Origin: Streptomyces avermitilis MA-4680 = NBRC 14893
Lineage (GTDB): Bacteria; Actinomycetota; Actinomycetes; Streptomycetales; Streptomycetaceae
Assembly: GCF_000009765.2 (NCBI RefSeq)
Contig: NC_003155.5
Location: 8,184,001 to 8,248,000 of the forward strand
DNA: 64,000 nucleotides
Direction: 5' to 3'
In this document: positions 53,736-62,298 of the stretch, piece after piece
How positions within the stretch are numbered: the stretch's first letter is position 1
How the letters are laid out: each line of letters begins with the position of its first letter
The notes under the pieces: generated by a model
Database searches by the model: none
Seen by the model: the letters and a program-made list of their open reading frames with translations, nothing else
What the model was told of the DNA's origin: nothing
Position numbers and translations under genes: made by a program

Positions 53736-55021
53736 CCACGGCGCCGATCCTGTACAGCACGGACAACATCGAGGACTTCGCGCTCGACCCGGTCGAGCGG
53801 GCCATCGCCGACATCGCGGCCGGCCGCCCGGTCGTGGTCGTCGACGACGAGGACCGGGAGAACGAGGGCGACCTCGTCATCGCCGCCGAGAAGGCGACCC
53901 CCGAAATCGTCGCCTTCATGATGAGCGAGTGCCGCGGCCTGATCTGCGCGCCCATGGAGGGCGGCGAACTGGACCGCCTCCAGCTGCCGCAGATGGTCGA
54001 CCACAACACCGAGTCGATGCGGACGGCGTTCACCGTGTCGGTCGACGCGAGCGGCGCGCACGGGGTCACCACCGGGATCTCCGCCGCCGACCGCGCGACC
54101 ACGCTCCGGCTGCTCGCCCAGGGAGAGGCGGGGGCCGCCGACTTCGTCCGCCCCGGCCACATCTTCCCGCTGCGCGCCAAGCCCGGCGGGGTCCTCGTCC
54201 GCAACGGCCACACCGAGGCCGCCGTCGACCTCGCCCGCCTCGCGGGTCTGCGACCGGCCGGCGCGATCGTCGAGATCGCCGGCGAGGACGGCCACATGCT
54301 GCGGCTGCCGGAGCTGATCCCGTTCGCCCGCAAGCACGGCCTGACGATCATCTCCATCGAGGACCTGATCGCCTACCGCCAGAGCTCCGAGCCCACCGTC
54401 CGGCGCGAGGCCGAGGTCCATCTGCCCACCGCCTTCGGCGAGTTCACGGCCTACGGCTACCGCTCCACCGTCGACGGCGTCGAACACGTCGCCCTGGTCC
54501 ACGGCGAGATCGGCGACGGCGAGGGCGTACTCGTCCGCGTCCACTCCGAATGCCTCACCGGCGACGTCTTCCACTCGCTGCGCTGCGACTGCGGCCCCCA
54601 GCTGGAGGCCTCCCTGGAGCGCATCCGCAGCGAGGGCCGCGGCGTCGTGGTCTACCTCCGCGGACACGAGGGACGCGGCATCGGGCTGGTGTCCAAGCTG
54701 CGCGCGTACGAGCTCCAGGAGCGCGGCCGCGACACCCTCGACGCCAACCTGGAACTCGGCCTGCCCGCCGACGCCCGCGACTACGCGGCCGGTGCGCAGA
54801 TCCTGGAGGACCTCGGCGTCCGCAGCCTGCGGCTGATGACCAACAACCCCGACAAGACCGACGCGCTCCTGAGGCACGGCCTCAAGGTCACCGGGCGCGA
54901 GCCGATGCCCGTACAGGCGGGCGAGCACAACCTCCGGTACCTGACCACCAAGCGGGACCGGATGGGCCACGATCTGCCCTGGCTGGACACGGTCCCCGTG
55001 TCCACCTGCGGCAACCAGTAA
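53732..55021 (+). CDS. ribBA: Bifunctional DHBP synthase / GTP cyclohydrolase II
   Basis: The N-terminal half (about 1-215) makes 3,4-dihydroxy-2-butanone 4-phosphate from ribulose 5-phosphate, with DDEDRENEGDL and RPGHIFPLRA. The C-terminal half opens GTP, with zinc cysteines in SECLTGDVFHSLRCDCG and RGHEGRGIGL. The total is 429 residues. ATG at 53732 overlaps the transporter stop. Together the two activities supply both precursors for lumazine synthase. Confidence 0.97.
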   Translation: MTTAPILYSTDNIEDFALDPVERAIADIAAGRPVVVVDDEDRENEGDLVIAAEKATPEIVAFMMSECRGLICAPMEGGELDRLQLPQMVDHNTESMRTAFTVSVDASGAHGVTTGISAADRATTLRLLAQGEAGAADFVRPGHIFPLRAKPGGVLVRNGHTEAAVDLARLAGLRPAGAIVEIAGEDGHMLRLPELIPFARKHGLTIISIEDLIAYRQSSEPTVRREAEVHLPTAFGEFTAYGYRSTVDGVEHVALVHGEIGDGEGVLVRVHSECLTGDVFHSLRCDCGPQLEASLERIRSEGRGVVVYLRGHEGRGIGLVSKLRAYELQERGRDTLDANLELGLPADARDYAAGAQILEDLGVRSLRLMTNNPDKTDALLRHGLKVTGREPMPVQAGEHNLRYLTTKRDRMGHDLPWLDTVPVSTCGNQ

Positions 55022-55040
55022 GAGAGCACTGAGGAGAGAC

Positions 55041-55526
55041 GTGAGCGGCAAGGGTGCACCCGAACTGTCCGTACGCAACTGCGGCGACCTGCGCGTCGCG
55101 GTCATCGCGGCACAGTGGCACGAAAAGGTGATGGACGGTCTGGTGGACGGCGCGCTGCGCGCCCTGCACGAACTGGGAATCGACGAGCCGACCCTCCTCA
55201 GGGTCCCCGGGAGCTTCGAGCTGCCGGTCGTCGCCAAGGTCCTCGCGGGCCGGGGTTACGACGCGATCGTCGCCCTCGGCGTCGTCATCCGCGGCGGCAC
55301 CCCCCACTTCGACTTCGTGTGCCAGGGCGTCACCCAGGGCCTCACCCAGGTCTCCGTGGACACCGGCGTCCCCGTCGGCTTCGGCGTACTGACGTGCGAC
55401 ACCGAGGAGCAGGCCCTGGACCGCGCGGGCATCGAGGGCTCCCACGAGGACAAGGGGCACGAGGCGGTGACCGCCGCCGTGGCGACCGCGGCCACGCTGC
55501 GCTCAGTATCCGAACCCTGGCGCTGA
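55041..55526 (+). CDS. ribH: 6,7-dimethyl-8-ribityllumazine synthase
   Basis: It condenses the RibA and RibB products. The 161-residue product has RVPGSFELPVVAK and GVVIRGGTPHFDFVC (with the catalytic histidine near 87), and LTCDTEEQALDRAG. It assembles into large oligomers in other bacteria. It is 19 bases after ribBA and closes the rib genes; ribD (deaminase/reductase) is missing from this operon. Confidence 0.97.
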   Translation: MSGKGAPELSVRNCGDLRVAVIAAQWHEKVMDGLVDGALRALHELGIDEPTLLRVPGSFELPVVAKVLAGRGYDAIVALGVVIRGGTPHFDFVCQGVTQGLTQVSVDTGVPVGFGVLTCDTEEQALDRAGIEGSHEDKGHEAVTAAVATAATLRSVSEPWR

Positions 55527-55560
55527 GGCACGGCCGGCTCGGCGTAGGGTAGGCAGCACC

Positions 55561-55833
55561 ATGTCCAAGAAGACGTTCGAGGAGCTCTTCACCGAGCTCC
55601 AGCACAAGGCCGCCAACGGCGACCCCTCCACTTCGCGCACCGCCGAGCTGGTCGGCAAGGGCGTCCATGCCATCGGCAAGAAAGTCGTCGAGGAGGCCGC
55701 CGAAGTCTGGATGGCCGCCGAGTACGAGGGCAAGGACGCCGCCGCCGAGGAGATCTCGCAGCTCCTGTACCACGTCCAGGTGATGATGGTCGCCCGCGGA
55801 ATCTCCCTCGACGACGTGTACGCCCACCTGTAG
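55561..55833 (+). CDS. hisE: Phosphoribosyl-ATP pyrophosphatase
   Basis: It hydrolyses PR-ATP to PR-AMP, the second step of histidine synthesis. The 90-residue product has the MazG-like motif KKVVEEAAEVWMAAEYEG and EEISQLLYHVQVMM with metal-binding acidic residues. It is a separate gene and not fused to hisI, as in other actinobacteria. It follows ribH after 34 bases and precedes hisG by 49 bases. Confidence 0.97.
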   Translation: MSKKTFEELFTELQHKAANGDPSTSRTAELVGKGVHAIGKKVVEEAAEVWMAAEYEGKDAAAEEISQLLYHVQVMMVARGISLDDVYAHL

Positions 55834-55882
55834 ATCCCCCTGTTTCCCAGCCCCACCCCTTCACGCAAAGGAAGCCGACCTC

Positions 55883-56740
55883 ATGCTGCGCATCGCCGTC
55901 CCCAACAAGGGTTCCCTGTCAGGCCCTGCGGCGGAGATGCTCCATGAGGCCGGCTACCAGCAGCGGCGGGAGTCCAAGGAACTGCGGATCGTCGACCCGG
56001 AGAACGAGGTGGAGTTCTTCTACCTCCGCCCCCGCGACATCGCGATCTATGTCTCCTCCGGGCGCCTCGACATCGGCCTCACGGGCCGCGACCTGCTCAT
56101 CGACTCCGGGGCCAACGCGGAGGAGATCCTCCCGCTCGGCTTCGCCCGCTCCACCTTCCGTTTCGCCGGCAAGCCCGGCACCGCCAAGGGCATCGAGGAC
56201 CTCGCGGGTCTCACTGTCGCCACCTCGTACGAGGGCATCGTCGCCAAGCACCTCGCCGACAGCGGCATCGACGCCTCCGTCGTGCACCTCGACGGCGCCG
56301 TCGAGACCGCCATCGAACTCGGTGTCGCCGAGGTCATCGCGGACGTCGTCGAGACCGGCACCTCGCTGCGCAACGCGGGCCTGGAAGTGTTCGGCGAGCC
56401 GATCATGAAGTCCGAGGCCGTCGTCATCCGCCGCGTCGGAGCCGGCACCGACGAGGCCGCCGAGTCGAAGGTGCAGCAGTTCCTGCGCCGCCTCCAGGGC
56501 GTCCTGGTCGCGCGGACGTACGTGATGATGGACTACGACTGCCGCGCCGAGCACCTGGAGAAGGCCGTCGCGCTCACCCCGGGCCTGGAGTCGCCGACCA
56601 TCTCGCCGCTGCACAACGAGGGCTGGGTCGCCGTACGGGCGATGGTTCCGGCCAAGGAGGCCCAGCGAATCATGGACGACCTGTACGCGCTCGGCGCACG
56701 GGCCATCCTGACCACGGCCATCCACGCCTGCCGCCTCTGA
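55883..56740 (+). CDS. hisG: ATP phosphoribosyltransferase, long form
   Basis: It joins ATP and PRPP in the first step of histidine synthesis and is the feedback-controlled enzyme. The 285-residue product is the long hexameric type: the PRPP site EVIADVVETGTSLRNAGLEV near 152-171, and a C-terminal HisG_C regulatory domain from about 210 that binds histidine. AAGGAAG lies upstream of the ATG. A PH-domain gene starts 14 bases later. Confidence 0.97.
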   Translation: MLRIAVPNKGSLSGPAAEMLHEAGYQQRRESKELRIVDPENEVEFFYLRPRDIAIYVSSGRLDIGLTGRDLLIDSGANAEEILPLGFARSTFRFAGKPGTAKGIEDLAGLTVATSYEGIVAKHLADSGIDASVVHLDGAVETAIELGVAEVIADVVETGTSLRNAGLEVFGEPIMKSEAVVIRRVGAGTDEAAESKVQQFLRRLQGVLVARTYVMMDYDCRAEHLEKAVALTPGLESPTISPLHNEGWVAVRAMVPAKEAQRIMDDLYALGARAILTTAIHACRL

Positions 56741-56754
56741 GGGACCGTACGTCG

Positions 56755-57219
56755 ATGCCCGATCTGTCTGCTTTGCCTGCCCTGCCTGTCACCTTCCGGC
56801 CGGGCCGTACCCGTGCCGTCCTGCTGACCGCCGGCGTCACCATCTTTGTGGTTCTCACCACGGTCGTGATGCTCCTCGAAACCCTCACCCCGGCGGAACG
56901 CCTCAGCTTCGTCTTCACCGCGGCGCTGCTCTGCGGCGTGCTCGTCCTCCTCTCCCGGCCCAAGGTCGTCGCCGACGAGAGTGGCGTCACCGTCGTCAAC
57001 ATCACCAGCAGGCGGCACCTGGCCTGGGCGGAAATCCTCCAGGTCAACCTGCGTCCCGGTGATCCCTGGGTGTTCCTCGACCTCAGCGACGGCACCAGCC
57101 TGCCCGCGCTCGGCATCCAGCCGGGCATCGCCAAACAGCGTGCGATCGCCGACGCGCGGACGCTGCGGGCGCTCGCCGAGGCGCGTTCCGCACGGGACCC
57201 CGAGGAACATCAGGGCTGA
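56755..57219 (+). CDS. PH-domain membrane protein
   Basis: The 154-residue product has two membrane helices (about 20-40 and 48-66) and a C-terminal PH-like domain (about 70-140) with TSRRHLAWAEILQV and GDPWVFLDLSDG. Short proteins like this often sit after hisG in Streptomyces; the function is unknown. ATG at 56755 is 14 bases after hisG, so it is probably co-transcribed. A strong hairpin follows after 50 bases. Confidence 0.85.
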   Translation: MPDLSALPALPVTFRPGRTRAVLLTAGVTIFVVLTTVVMLLETLTPAERLSFVFTAALLCGVLVLLSRPKVVADESGVTVVNITSRRHLAWAEILQVNLRPGDPWVFLDLSDGTSLPALGIQPGIAKQRAIADARTLRALAEARSARDPEEHQG

Positions 57220-57269
57220 CTCGGGGCCGTCCACCCTGCCGTATCGGCGGGTGTCTTGATTAATCTGGT

Positions 57270-57299
57270 GGCGGAGGCGTTCTTCCTTGCGCCTCCGCC
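57270..57299 (+). terminator. Hairpin after the hisE-hisG operon
   Basis: GGCGGAGGCG and CGCCTCCGCC form a perfect 10-bp stem with the loop TTCTTCCTTG, 50 bases after the PH-gene stop. It is probably the operon terminator, or the first stem of the leader that follows. Confidence 0.6.
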
Positions 57300-57307
57300 C
57301 TGCTGCT

Positions 57308-57445
57308 CCGTCCGGTGCGGCAGGGGTACCTGCTACCCGAGGAGTGATTCCCTCCAGCGATGGACGGATCGTCCTGTAGTACCTGCGCCGCCCCCTCTCG
57401 ACATACCGCGGACCGTGTCCGCGTCCCTGCGGAGGCGGCGGCATC
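57308..57445 (+). promoter_or_regulatory. Putative structured leader RNA of the CorC-type genes
   Basis: CCGTCC (57308-57313) pairs with GGACGG (57362-57367) and encloses two hairpins: GGGTA/TACCC (57324-57338) and GGAG/CTCC (57341-57355). A third hairpin, GCGGAC-CGT-GTCCGC, is at 57408-57422. GGAGG near 57431 is the ribosome-binding site; CCGCCCCCTC (57389-57398) could pair with it and hide it. This looks like a metabolite- or ion-responsive leader, but it matches no riboswitch class I know. Confidence 0.35.
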
Positions 57446-58867
57446 ATGACCGACTCTCTGCTGCTCCTCGGGGCGGCATTCCTGCTCATTCTGGCCAACG
57501 GCTTCTTCGTGGCCGCCGAGTTCGGACTCGTCACGGTCGAACGGCCGGAGGCCGAGAAGGCCGCGGCCGAGGGCGACCGACGGGCCGGTACGGTCGTCGA
57601 GTCGCTGAAGGAGCTGTCCTTCCAGCTCTCCGGCACCCAGCTCGGCATCACCATCACCTCGCTGGTCGTCGGCATGCTCGCCGAACCGGCGCTCGCCGAC
57701 CTGCTGCACGGCCCGTTCACCGCCATCGGCCTCCCCGAAGGAGCCGTCCCCGGGATCGCCGTGGTCGTCGGCATGCTGCTGGCCTCGGCCGTGCAGATGG
57801 TGATCGGCGAACTCGTGCCCAAGAACTGGGCGATCTCCAAGCCCTTGCAGGTGGCCCGCTTCGTCGCGGGCCCGCAGCATGTGTTCTCGCGTCTGTTCCG
57901 GCCGGTGATCGCGGCACTCAACACGGTCGCCAACCGGCTGGTGCGCGCCCTGGGCGTGGAGCCCGCCGAGGAGATGGCCTCCGCCCGCACCCCCGGCGAA
58001 CTCGTCTCCCTCGCCCGGCACTCGGCCCAGGCCGGCGCGCTGGAGCAGGACACGGCCGATCTGTTCGTACGGACGCTGTCGCTCGGCGAGCTGACCGCAC
58101 AGCACGTCATGACCCCGCGCGTGCGGGTCAGCGCGCTCCAGTCCTCGGCGACCGCCGAGGACGTGGTCAACCTCACCCGTGCCACCGGCCTGTCCCGCTT
58201 CCCCGTCTACCGGGACCGGATCGACGAGATCGTCGGCATGGTCCACCTCAAGGACGCCCTCGCGATCCCCTCCCGCGACCGGCTGCGCACCCCCGTCGGC
58301 CGGATCGCCCAGCCGCCGCTGCTCGTCCCGGAGACGCTGCCCGTGCAGCCCCTCCTGGCGCGGCTGCGCAGCGAGCAGCCCATCGCCGTCGTCGTCGACG
58401 AGTACGGCGGTACGGCGGGCGTCGTCACCCTGGAGGACATCGTCGAGGAACTCGTCGGCGAGGTCCGCGACGAGCACGACGGGCAGGACCTGCCCGAACT
58501 CGCCGTCGCACCGCCCGAGGACGGGCGGCCCGCATGGGACGCGGACGGCAGCTGCCGCGTCGACATCCTCCAGCGCATAGGCCTCGACGTGCCCGAGGGG
58601 CCCTACGAGACCGTGGCCGGCCTCGTCGCCGATCTGCTCGGCCGCATCCCCGCCCCCGGGGACCGGGCCGAGCTCCCCGGCTGGCGGCTGTCGGTGCGCC
58701 AGGTCGGGCACTACCGCGCCGAGCGGGTCCGTCTGGTGAAGACCGCGGACACCACAGACACCACAGACACCACAGGCATTGCGGACATCGCGGATGCCTC
58801 GGTCACAGCGGGCGCGGGCACCAGGGACACCGCGGCTTCCGCGCCTGCCGCGGAGGCTGTCCGATGA
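57446..58867 (+). CDS. CorC/HlyC (CNNM) family membrane protein with CBS domains
   Basis: The 473-residue product has a DUF21/CNNM membrane domain (about 1-190, with ANGFFVAAEFGLV and IGELVPKNWAI), a pair of CBS domains (about 210-335, with MTPRVRVSALQ and YGGTAGVVTLEDIVEE) and a C-terminal CorC/HlyC domain. Members export or regulate Mg2+ or Co2+. The end carries a 9-base repeat (GACACCACA three times) coding for Asp-Thr-Thr. Its stop overlaps the paralogue downstream (ATGA). Confidence 0.92.
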   Translation: MTDSLLLLGAAFLLILANGFFVAAEFGLVTVERPEAEKAAAEGDRRAGTVVESLKELSFQLSGTQLGITITSLVVGMLAEPALADLLHGPFTAIGLPEGAVPGIAVVVGMLLASAVQMVIGELVPKNWAISKPLQVARFVAGPQHVFSRLFRPVIAALNTVANRLVRALGVEPAEEMASARTPGELVSLARHSAQAGALEQDTADLFVRTLSLGELTAQHVMTPRVRVSALQSSATAEDVVNLTRATGLSRFPVYRDRIDEIVGMVHLKDALAIPSRDRLRTPVGRIAQPPLLVPETLPVQPLLARLRSEQPIAVVVDEYGGTAGVVTLEDIVEELVGEVRDEHDGQDLPELAVAPPEDGRPAWDADGSCRVDILQRIGLDVPEGPYETVAGLVADLLGRIPAPGDRAELPGWRLSVRQVGHYRAERVRLVKTADTTDTTDTTGIADIADASVTAGAGTRDTAASAPAAEAVR

Positions 58868-59958
58868 CCCTGCTCCAGCTACTGTTGGCCGCCCTGCTGG
58901 TGCTCGCCAACGGCTTCTTCGTCGGCGCCGAGTTCGCGCTCGTCTCCGTACGGCGCAGCCAGATCGAGCCACTGGGGACGGCACGGGCCCGCCAGGTGCT
59001 GTACGGCCTGGAGCGGCTGCCGCAGATGATGGCCGCGGCCCAGTTCGGCATCACCATCTGCTCGCTGACGCTGGGCGCGGTCGCCGAACCGACGGTCGCG
59101 CATCTGCTCGAGCCCGGCTTCGAGGCGGCCCGTCTGCCCGACGGGATGATCCACCCCCTCGGATACGTCATCGCGCTGGCCCTCGTCGTCTTCTTCCACC
59201 TGGTCATCGGCGAGATGGTGCCGAAGAACCTGGCGATGGCCGCGCCCGAGAGGACGGCGCTGTGGCTCAGCCCGGGCCTGGTCGCCTTCGCCCGGCTGTG
59301 CCGGCCGGTCACGGTCGCGCTGAGCGCCTGCGCACGGGTGATCCTGATGCTCTTCCGGGTGGAGCCCAAGGACGAGGTCGAGGCGGTCTTCACCAGCGAG
59401 CAGCTCAACCAGCTGGTGGAGGACTCCGGCCAGGCCGGTCTCCTCGACCCGGAGGAGCAGGAGCGCCTGGAGGACGCGCTGGAACTGGGCTCGCGCCCGG
59501 TCACGGACGTCCTGCTGGACCGCGACTCACTGGTGACCGTGGGCCCCTCGGTCACGCCCGGCGAGGTGGTGGCGCTGACCGCGCGCACCGGGTACTCCCG
59601 CTTTCCCGTCGCCGCGGAGACCGGCGCCTTCATGGGCTATCTCCATGTGAAGGACGTACTCGATCTGGAGGAGTCCGAGCGGGCGGTGCCGCAGCAGATC
59701 TGGCGGCCGATGACCACGCTCGGCGCGGAGCTGCCGCTGGACGACGCGCTGACCGTGATGCGCCGGGCCGCCACGCACCTCGCGCAGGTCGCCGACGGGT
59801 CCGGGCGGGTGCTCGGCCTGGTCACCATGGAGGACGTCCTGGAGCTGCTGGTGGGCGAGGTCAGGGACCCGGCCCACCGGGACGCGCAGCCGCCGAGCCG
59901 GGTGACGGAACAACGCGCCGAGACGCCCGGCGAGGCACTGGCGAGCCAGCTTCGGTGA
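58864..59958 (+). CDS. CorC-like (CNNM) membrane protein without the C-terminal CorC domain
   Basis: The 364-residue paralogue has the CNNM membrane domain (ANGFFVGAEFALV and IGEMVPKNLAM) and CBS domains (YSRFPVAAETG and GLVTMEDVLELL), but stops where the CorC/HlyC domain would begin. ATG at 58864 overlaps the upstream gene by four bases. The pair probably works as a heterodimer, a common arrangement of these genes, with regulation by adenosine nucleotide at the CBS domains. Confidence 0.9.
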   Translation: MTLLQLLLAALLVLANGFFVGAEFALVSVRRSQIEPLGTARARQVLYGLERLPQMMAAAQFGITICSLTLGAVAEPTVAHLLEPGFEAARLPDGMIHPLGYVIALALVVFFHLVIGEMVPKNLAMAAPERTALWLSPGLVAFARLCRPVTVALSACARVILMLFRVEPKDEVEAVFTSEQLNQLVEDSGQAGLLDPEEQERLEDALELGSRPVTDVLLDRDSLVTVGPSVTPGEVVALTARTGYSRFPVAAETGAFMGYLHVKDVLDLEESERAVPQQIWRPMTTLGAELPLDDALTVMRRAATHLAQVADGSGRVLGLVTMEDVLELLVGEVRDPAHRDAQPPSRVTEQRAETPGEALASQLR

Positions 59959-59970
59959 GCCGGCCGCGCG

Positions 59971-60000
59971 TGGCCCTGGGACCGTCGGGTTCCAGGGCCA
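59971..60000. terminator. Bidirectional terminator after the CorC pair
   Basis: TGGCCCTGGGA pairs with TTCCAGGGCCA (11 bp, one G-T) around an 8-base loop. It lies between two convergent genes, 12 bases after one and 4 bases before the other's end. Confidence 0.7.
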
Positions 60001-60004
60001 CCGC

Positions 60005-61867
60005 TCACAGTGCCGAAGGATCCTGCGGTCCCCGCCCCGACAGCACCTCGCCGTACGCCTGCATCAGATCCGGCAGCCGCAGCGTGGAGAGATCGTCCCG
60101 CGACGGGGTCCTCGGATAGCCCGTCAGCCGCAGATCCCGGTACGCGCAGCTCTTCTCGTACAGGGTGCGCAGGAAGCGGCCGTTGCCGAGCTCGTCGATC
60201 CAGCCCTGGTCGATGACGTGCCCGCTGATGGAGCGCAGCTCGTCGAGCGCCTCCTCGTCCCACACGTCGCCGTTCTCCGCGGCCAGCACCTCGCCGATCG
60301 AGGTGAGTTCGAGCGGGCGGTACGAGGGGAAGTCCACGCGGGTGGTGAAGCGGGAGGAGAGACCGGGGTTCGCGGCCAGCAGGCGGTCCATGCCCTCCGG
60401 GTAGCCCGCGAGGATCACCACCAGGTGGTCCCGGTTGTCCTCGGCCCGTTTCAGCAGCACCTGGAGCGCCTCGTCGCCGTACGCGTCGCCCTTGCCGTAG
60501 CCGGAGTTCGACAGCGCGTACGCCTCGTCCACGAACAGGACGCCACCGATCGCCGAGTCGATCAGCTCGTTGGCCTTCACGGCCGTCTGGCCCAGGTACT
60601 CGCCGACCAGGTCCGCCCGCTGGGCCTCCACCAGATGGTCGCCGCCGAGCAGCCCGAGCGCGTAGAAGACCCGGCCCAGGATCCGCGCCACCGTGGTCTT
60701 GCCGGTGCCGGAGGGTCCGGAGAAGACGAAGTGGCGTTTGGGAGGCTGTACGGGTAAGCCCTGGCCGGCCCGCAGCCGCGCCATGTTCAACTGCGCCGAC
60801 AGCGCCTTGACCTGGCGCTTCACCGGTTCGAGCCCGACCATCCGCTCCAGCTCCGCCAGCGCCTCCTCGAGGAGCTCGGGGTCCGTGGGCCCGGCCGGCA
60901 GCGGCTGCACCGGCACCACGGTCTTCTCCCGTACCGCGTCGGCCTCCTGTGGCAGGGCGCCGGGCGGTGCCGGTTCGGGCTCGGAGAGCTTCAGCTCCCG
61001 CCCCTCGCCGCCGAAGAGGGGATCCACCCCGTCCGGCCCGTCGATCAGGTCCTGTCCGATCCCGGTGAGCGTGATCGCCGCGAGGTCGACCGCCTCGTCG
61101 TACCCGTCGCCGTCGGAGATCGCCGCGAGCCGTGCGGAGGTGTCCATGAAGGCGGGGTCCACCCGGTGCACCGCCCGGTACAGGGGCAGGGCGGCGGCGC
61201 TGCGGCCCGTGCCCTCGTGCGCCCGTGCCAGCCAGTAGCGCAGCTCCTTGCGCTGCGGCTGCTCGCTGCGGCAGCGCATCAGCGCGGCGGACAGCAGGGG
61301 CTCGGCCTGTCCGAACATCTCCAGCCGGACCCGGGCCATGCCGCCGAACAGCCCGGCCTCGATACCCAGCATGGCGTCGTCGATCAGCGGATCCGTGTGC
61401 CGGACCAGCTGCTCCCAGTCCTTGACCAGATAGGCCCGGCAGGCGTGCAGGAAGCGCACCTGCGGGTCCGTGTCCACCGGCGGCAGGCTCGCGAGCGCCC
61501 GGTCCAGGTCGGGGACATGGCGTCCGTCCAGCCAGTGGGAGGCGTGCGCGAGCAGCAGATCGCGCGGACTCTCCAGCACCGGCTGCACCCACCAGCCCAG
61601 CCAGTACCAGGAGTTGAGGGTGCGCCGGTGCCGGGTGCGCTGCTCCCCGAAGCGGTCCCGGTGCCGGAACATCCGGAGCAGCGCGGTCGTCGTGTCGACG
61701 CGCAGCGCGTGCAGTCCGAGCCAGCCGTCGGCCATGCCCGGATCCATCCGCACCGCGGTGCGGAACTCCTCCTCCGCCTGCGGATAGGCGCCCATCGTGT
61801 AGGCATCCACACCTCGCAGCCAGGCGAGGTCGGCCGGAGCCTCGGGGCCCCGCGTGCCGAAGTCCAT
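60005..61867 (-). CDS. EccA/CbbX-type AAA+ ATPase with TPR-like N-domain
   Basis: The 620-residue product has a helical TPR-like N-half (DAYTMGAYPQAEEEFRTAVR and repeats to about 280), a linker, then a CbbX/CfxQ AAA+ domain with Walker A FSGPSGTGKTT near 381-391, Walker B GGVLFVDEAYAL and VVILAGYPEGMDRLL. This architecture is that of EccA, the ATPase of type VII (ESX) secretion. No esx, ecc or PE/PPE-like genes are adjacent, so its partner is elsewhere or its role differs. ATG at 61867 has GGGGGA upstream. Confidence 0.88.
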   Translation of the reverse strand: MDFGTRGPEAPADLAWLRGVDAYTMGAYPQAEEEFRTAVRMDPGMADGWLGLHALRVDTTTALLRMFRHRDRFGEQRTRHRRTLNSWYWLGWWVQPVLESPRDLLLAHASHWLDGRHVPDLDRALASLPPVDTDPQVRFLHACRAYLVKDWEQLVRHTDPLIDDAMLGIEAGLFGGMARVRLEMFGQAEPLLSAALMRCRSEQPQRKELRYWLARAHEGTGRSAAALPLYRAVHRVDPAFMDTSARLAAISDGDGYDEAVDLAAITLTGIGQDLIDGPDGVDPLFGGEGRELKLSEPEPAPPGALPQEADAVREKTVVPVQPLPAGPTDPELLEEALAELERMVGLEPVKRQVKALSAQLNMARLRAGQGLPVQPPKRHFVFSGPSGTGKTTVARILGRVFYALGLLGGDHLVEAQRADLVGEYLGQTAVKANELIDSAIGGVLFVDEAYALSNSGYGKGDAYGDEALQVLLKRAEDNRDHLVVILAGYPEGMDRLLAANPGLSSRFTTRVDFPSYRPLELTSIGEVLAAENGDVWDEEALDELRSISGHVIDQGWIDELGNGRFLRTLYEKSCAYRDLRLTGYPRTPSRDDLSTLRLPDLMQAYGEVLSGRGPQDPSAL

Positions 61868-62298
61868 CACGTCCCCCACAGACCGTGCCCCCGTTGGTTC
61901 ACCGCCGGGCCGGTGCCCGTCGGCAGTCGTCGAACCGCTGTGCCGCGGACGGGAGTTGCATGGGTGCGCAGAGCAGCCGTCCGAAGGTCGCACCGAGAGG
62001 CATGGTACCTGCGGGGCCGTCGCCTGCCGAAGGGTGCCGCACAGGCCGTTTGACGAGGTGGGAGCAGATGGGGCGCACTGCGCATGGTGACCGAGGGTGA
62101 GCGAATCACGTCTCCCGGCGCCCGAAATGAGGTGCTCAGGGCAAAACGAAGCCCCCGATCACGGGGGAACAATCGGGGGCTTCGCGTCTGGCGGCGGCCT
62201 CGAAAGGCCGCTCATTCAGAACGTAAGTCCTGTACGGCCCCCCGGTCAAGACGAGTTGGAGCACTTGGAGAAGTTCTCCGGCGGGGGTCTTCACAAGT
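61868..62298. other. Spacer between the AAA+ gene and the uridine-kinase-like gene
   Basis: The part near 61868-62100 is the likely promoter region of the AAA+ gene. A terminator lies at 62147-62184. GCGGCC-TCGAAA-GGCCGC is a second hairpin at 62194-62211. A minus-strand frame from about 62294 to 62136 (VKTPAGELLQVLQLVLTGGP) is open but has mixed third positions; a small protein cannot be excluded. Confidence 0.4.
62147..62184 (-). terminator. Intrinsic terminator of the uridine-kinase-like gene
   Basis: CGAAGCCCCCGAT pairs with ATCGGGGGCTTCG (13 bp, 12-base loop). On the minus strand it is followed by TTTT, 115 bases after the gene stop at 62299. Confidence 0.78.

Noticed and set aside
57220..57445. 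M-box magnesium riboswitch
   Set aside because: The conserved GAGGCUCC and GGGUCAACAG-type blocks are absent. The stems seen are reported only as an unassigned leader.
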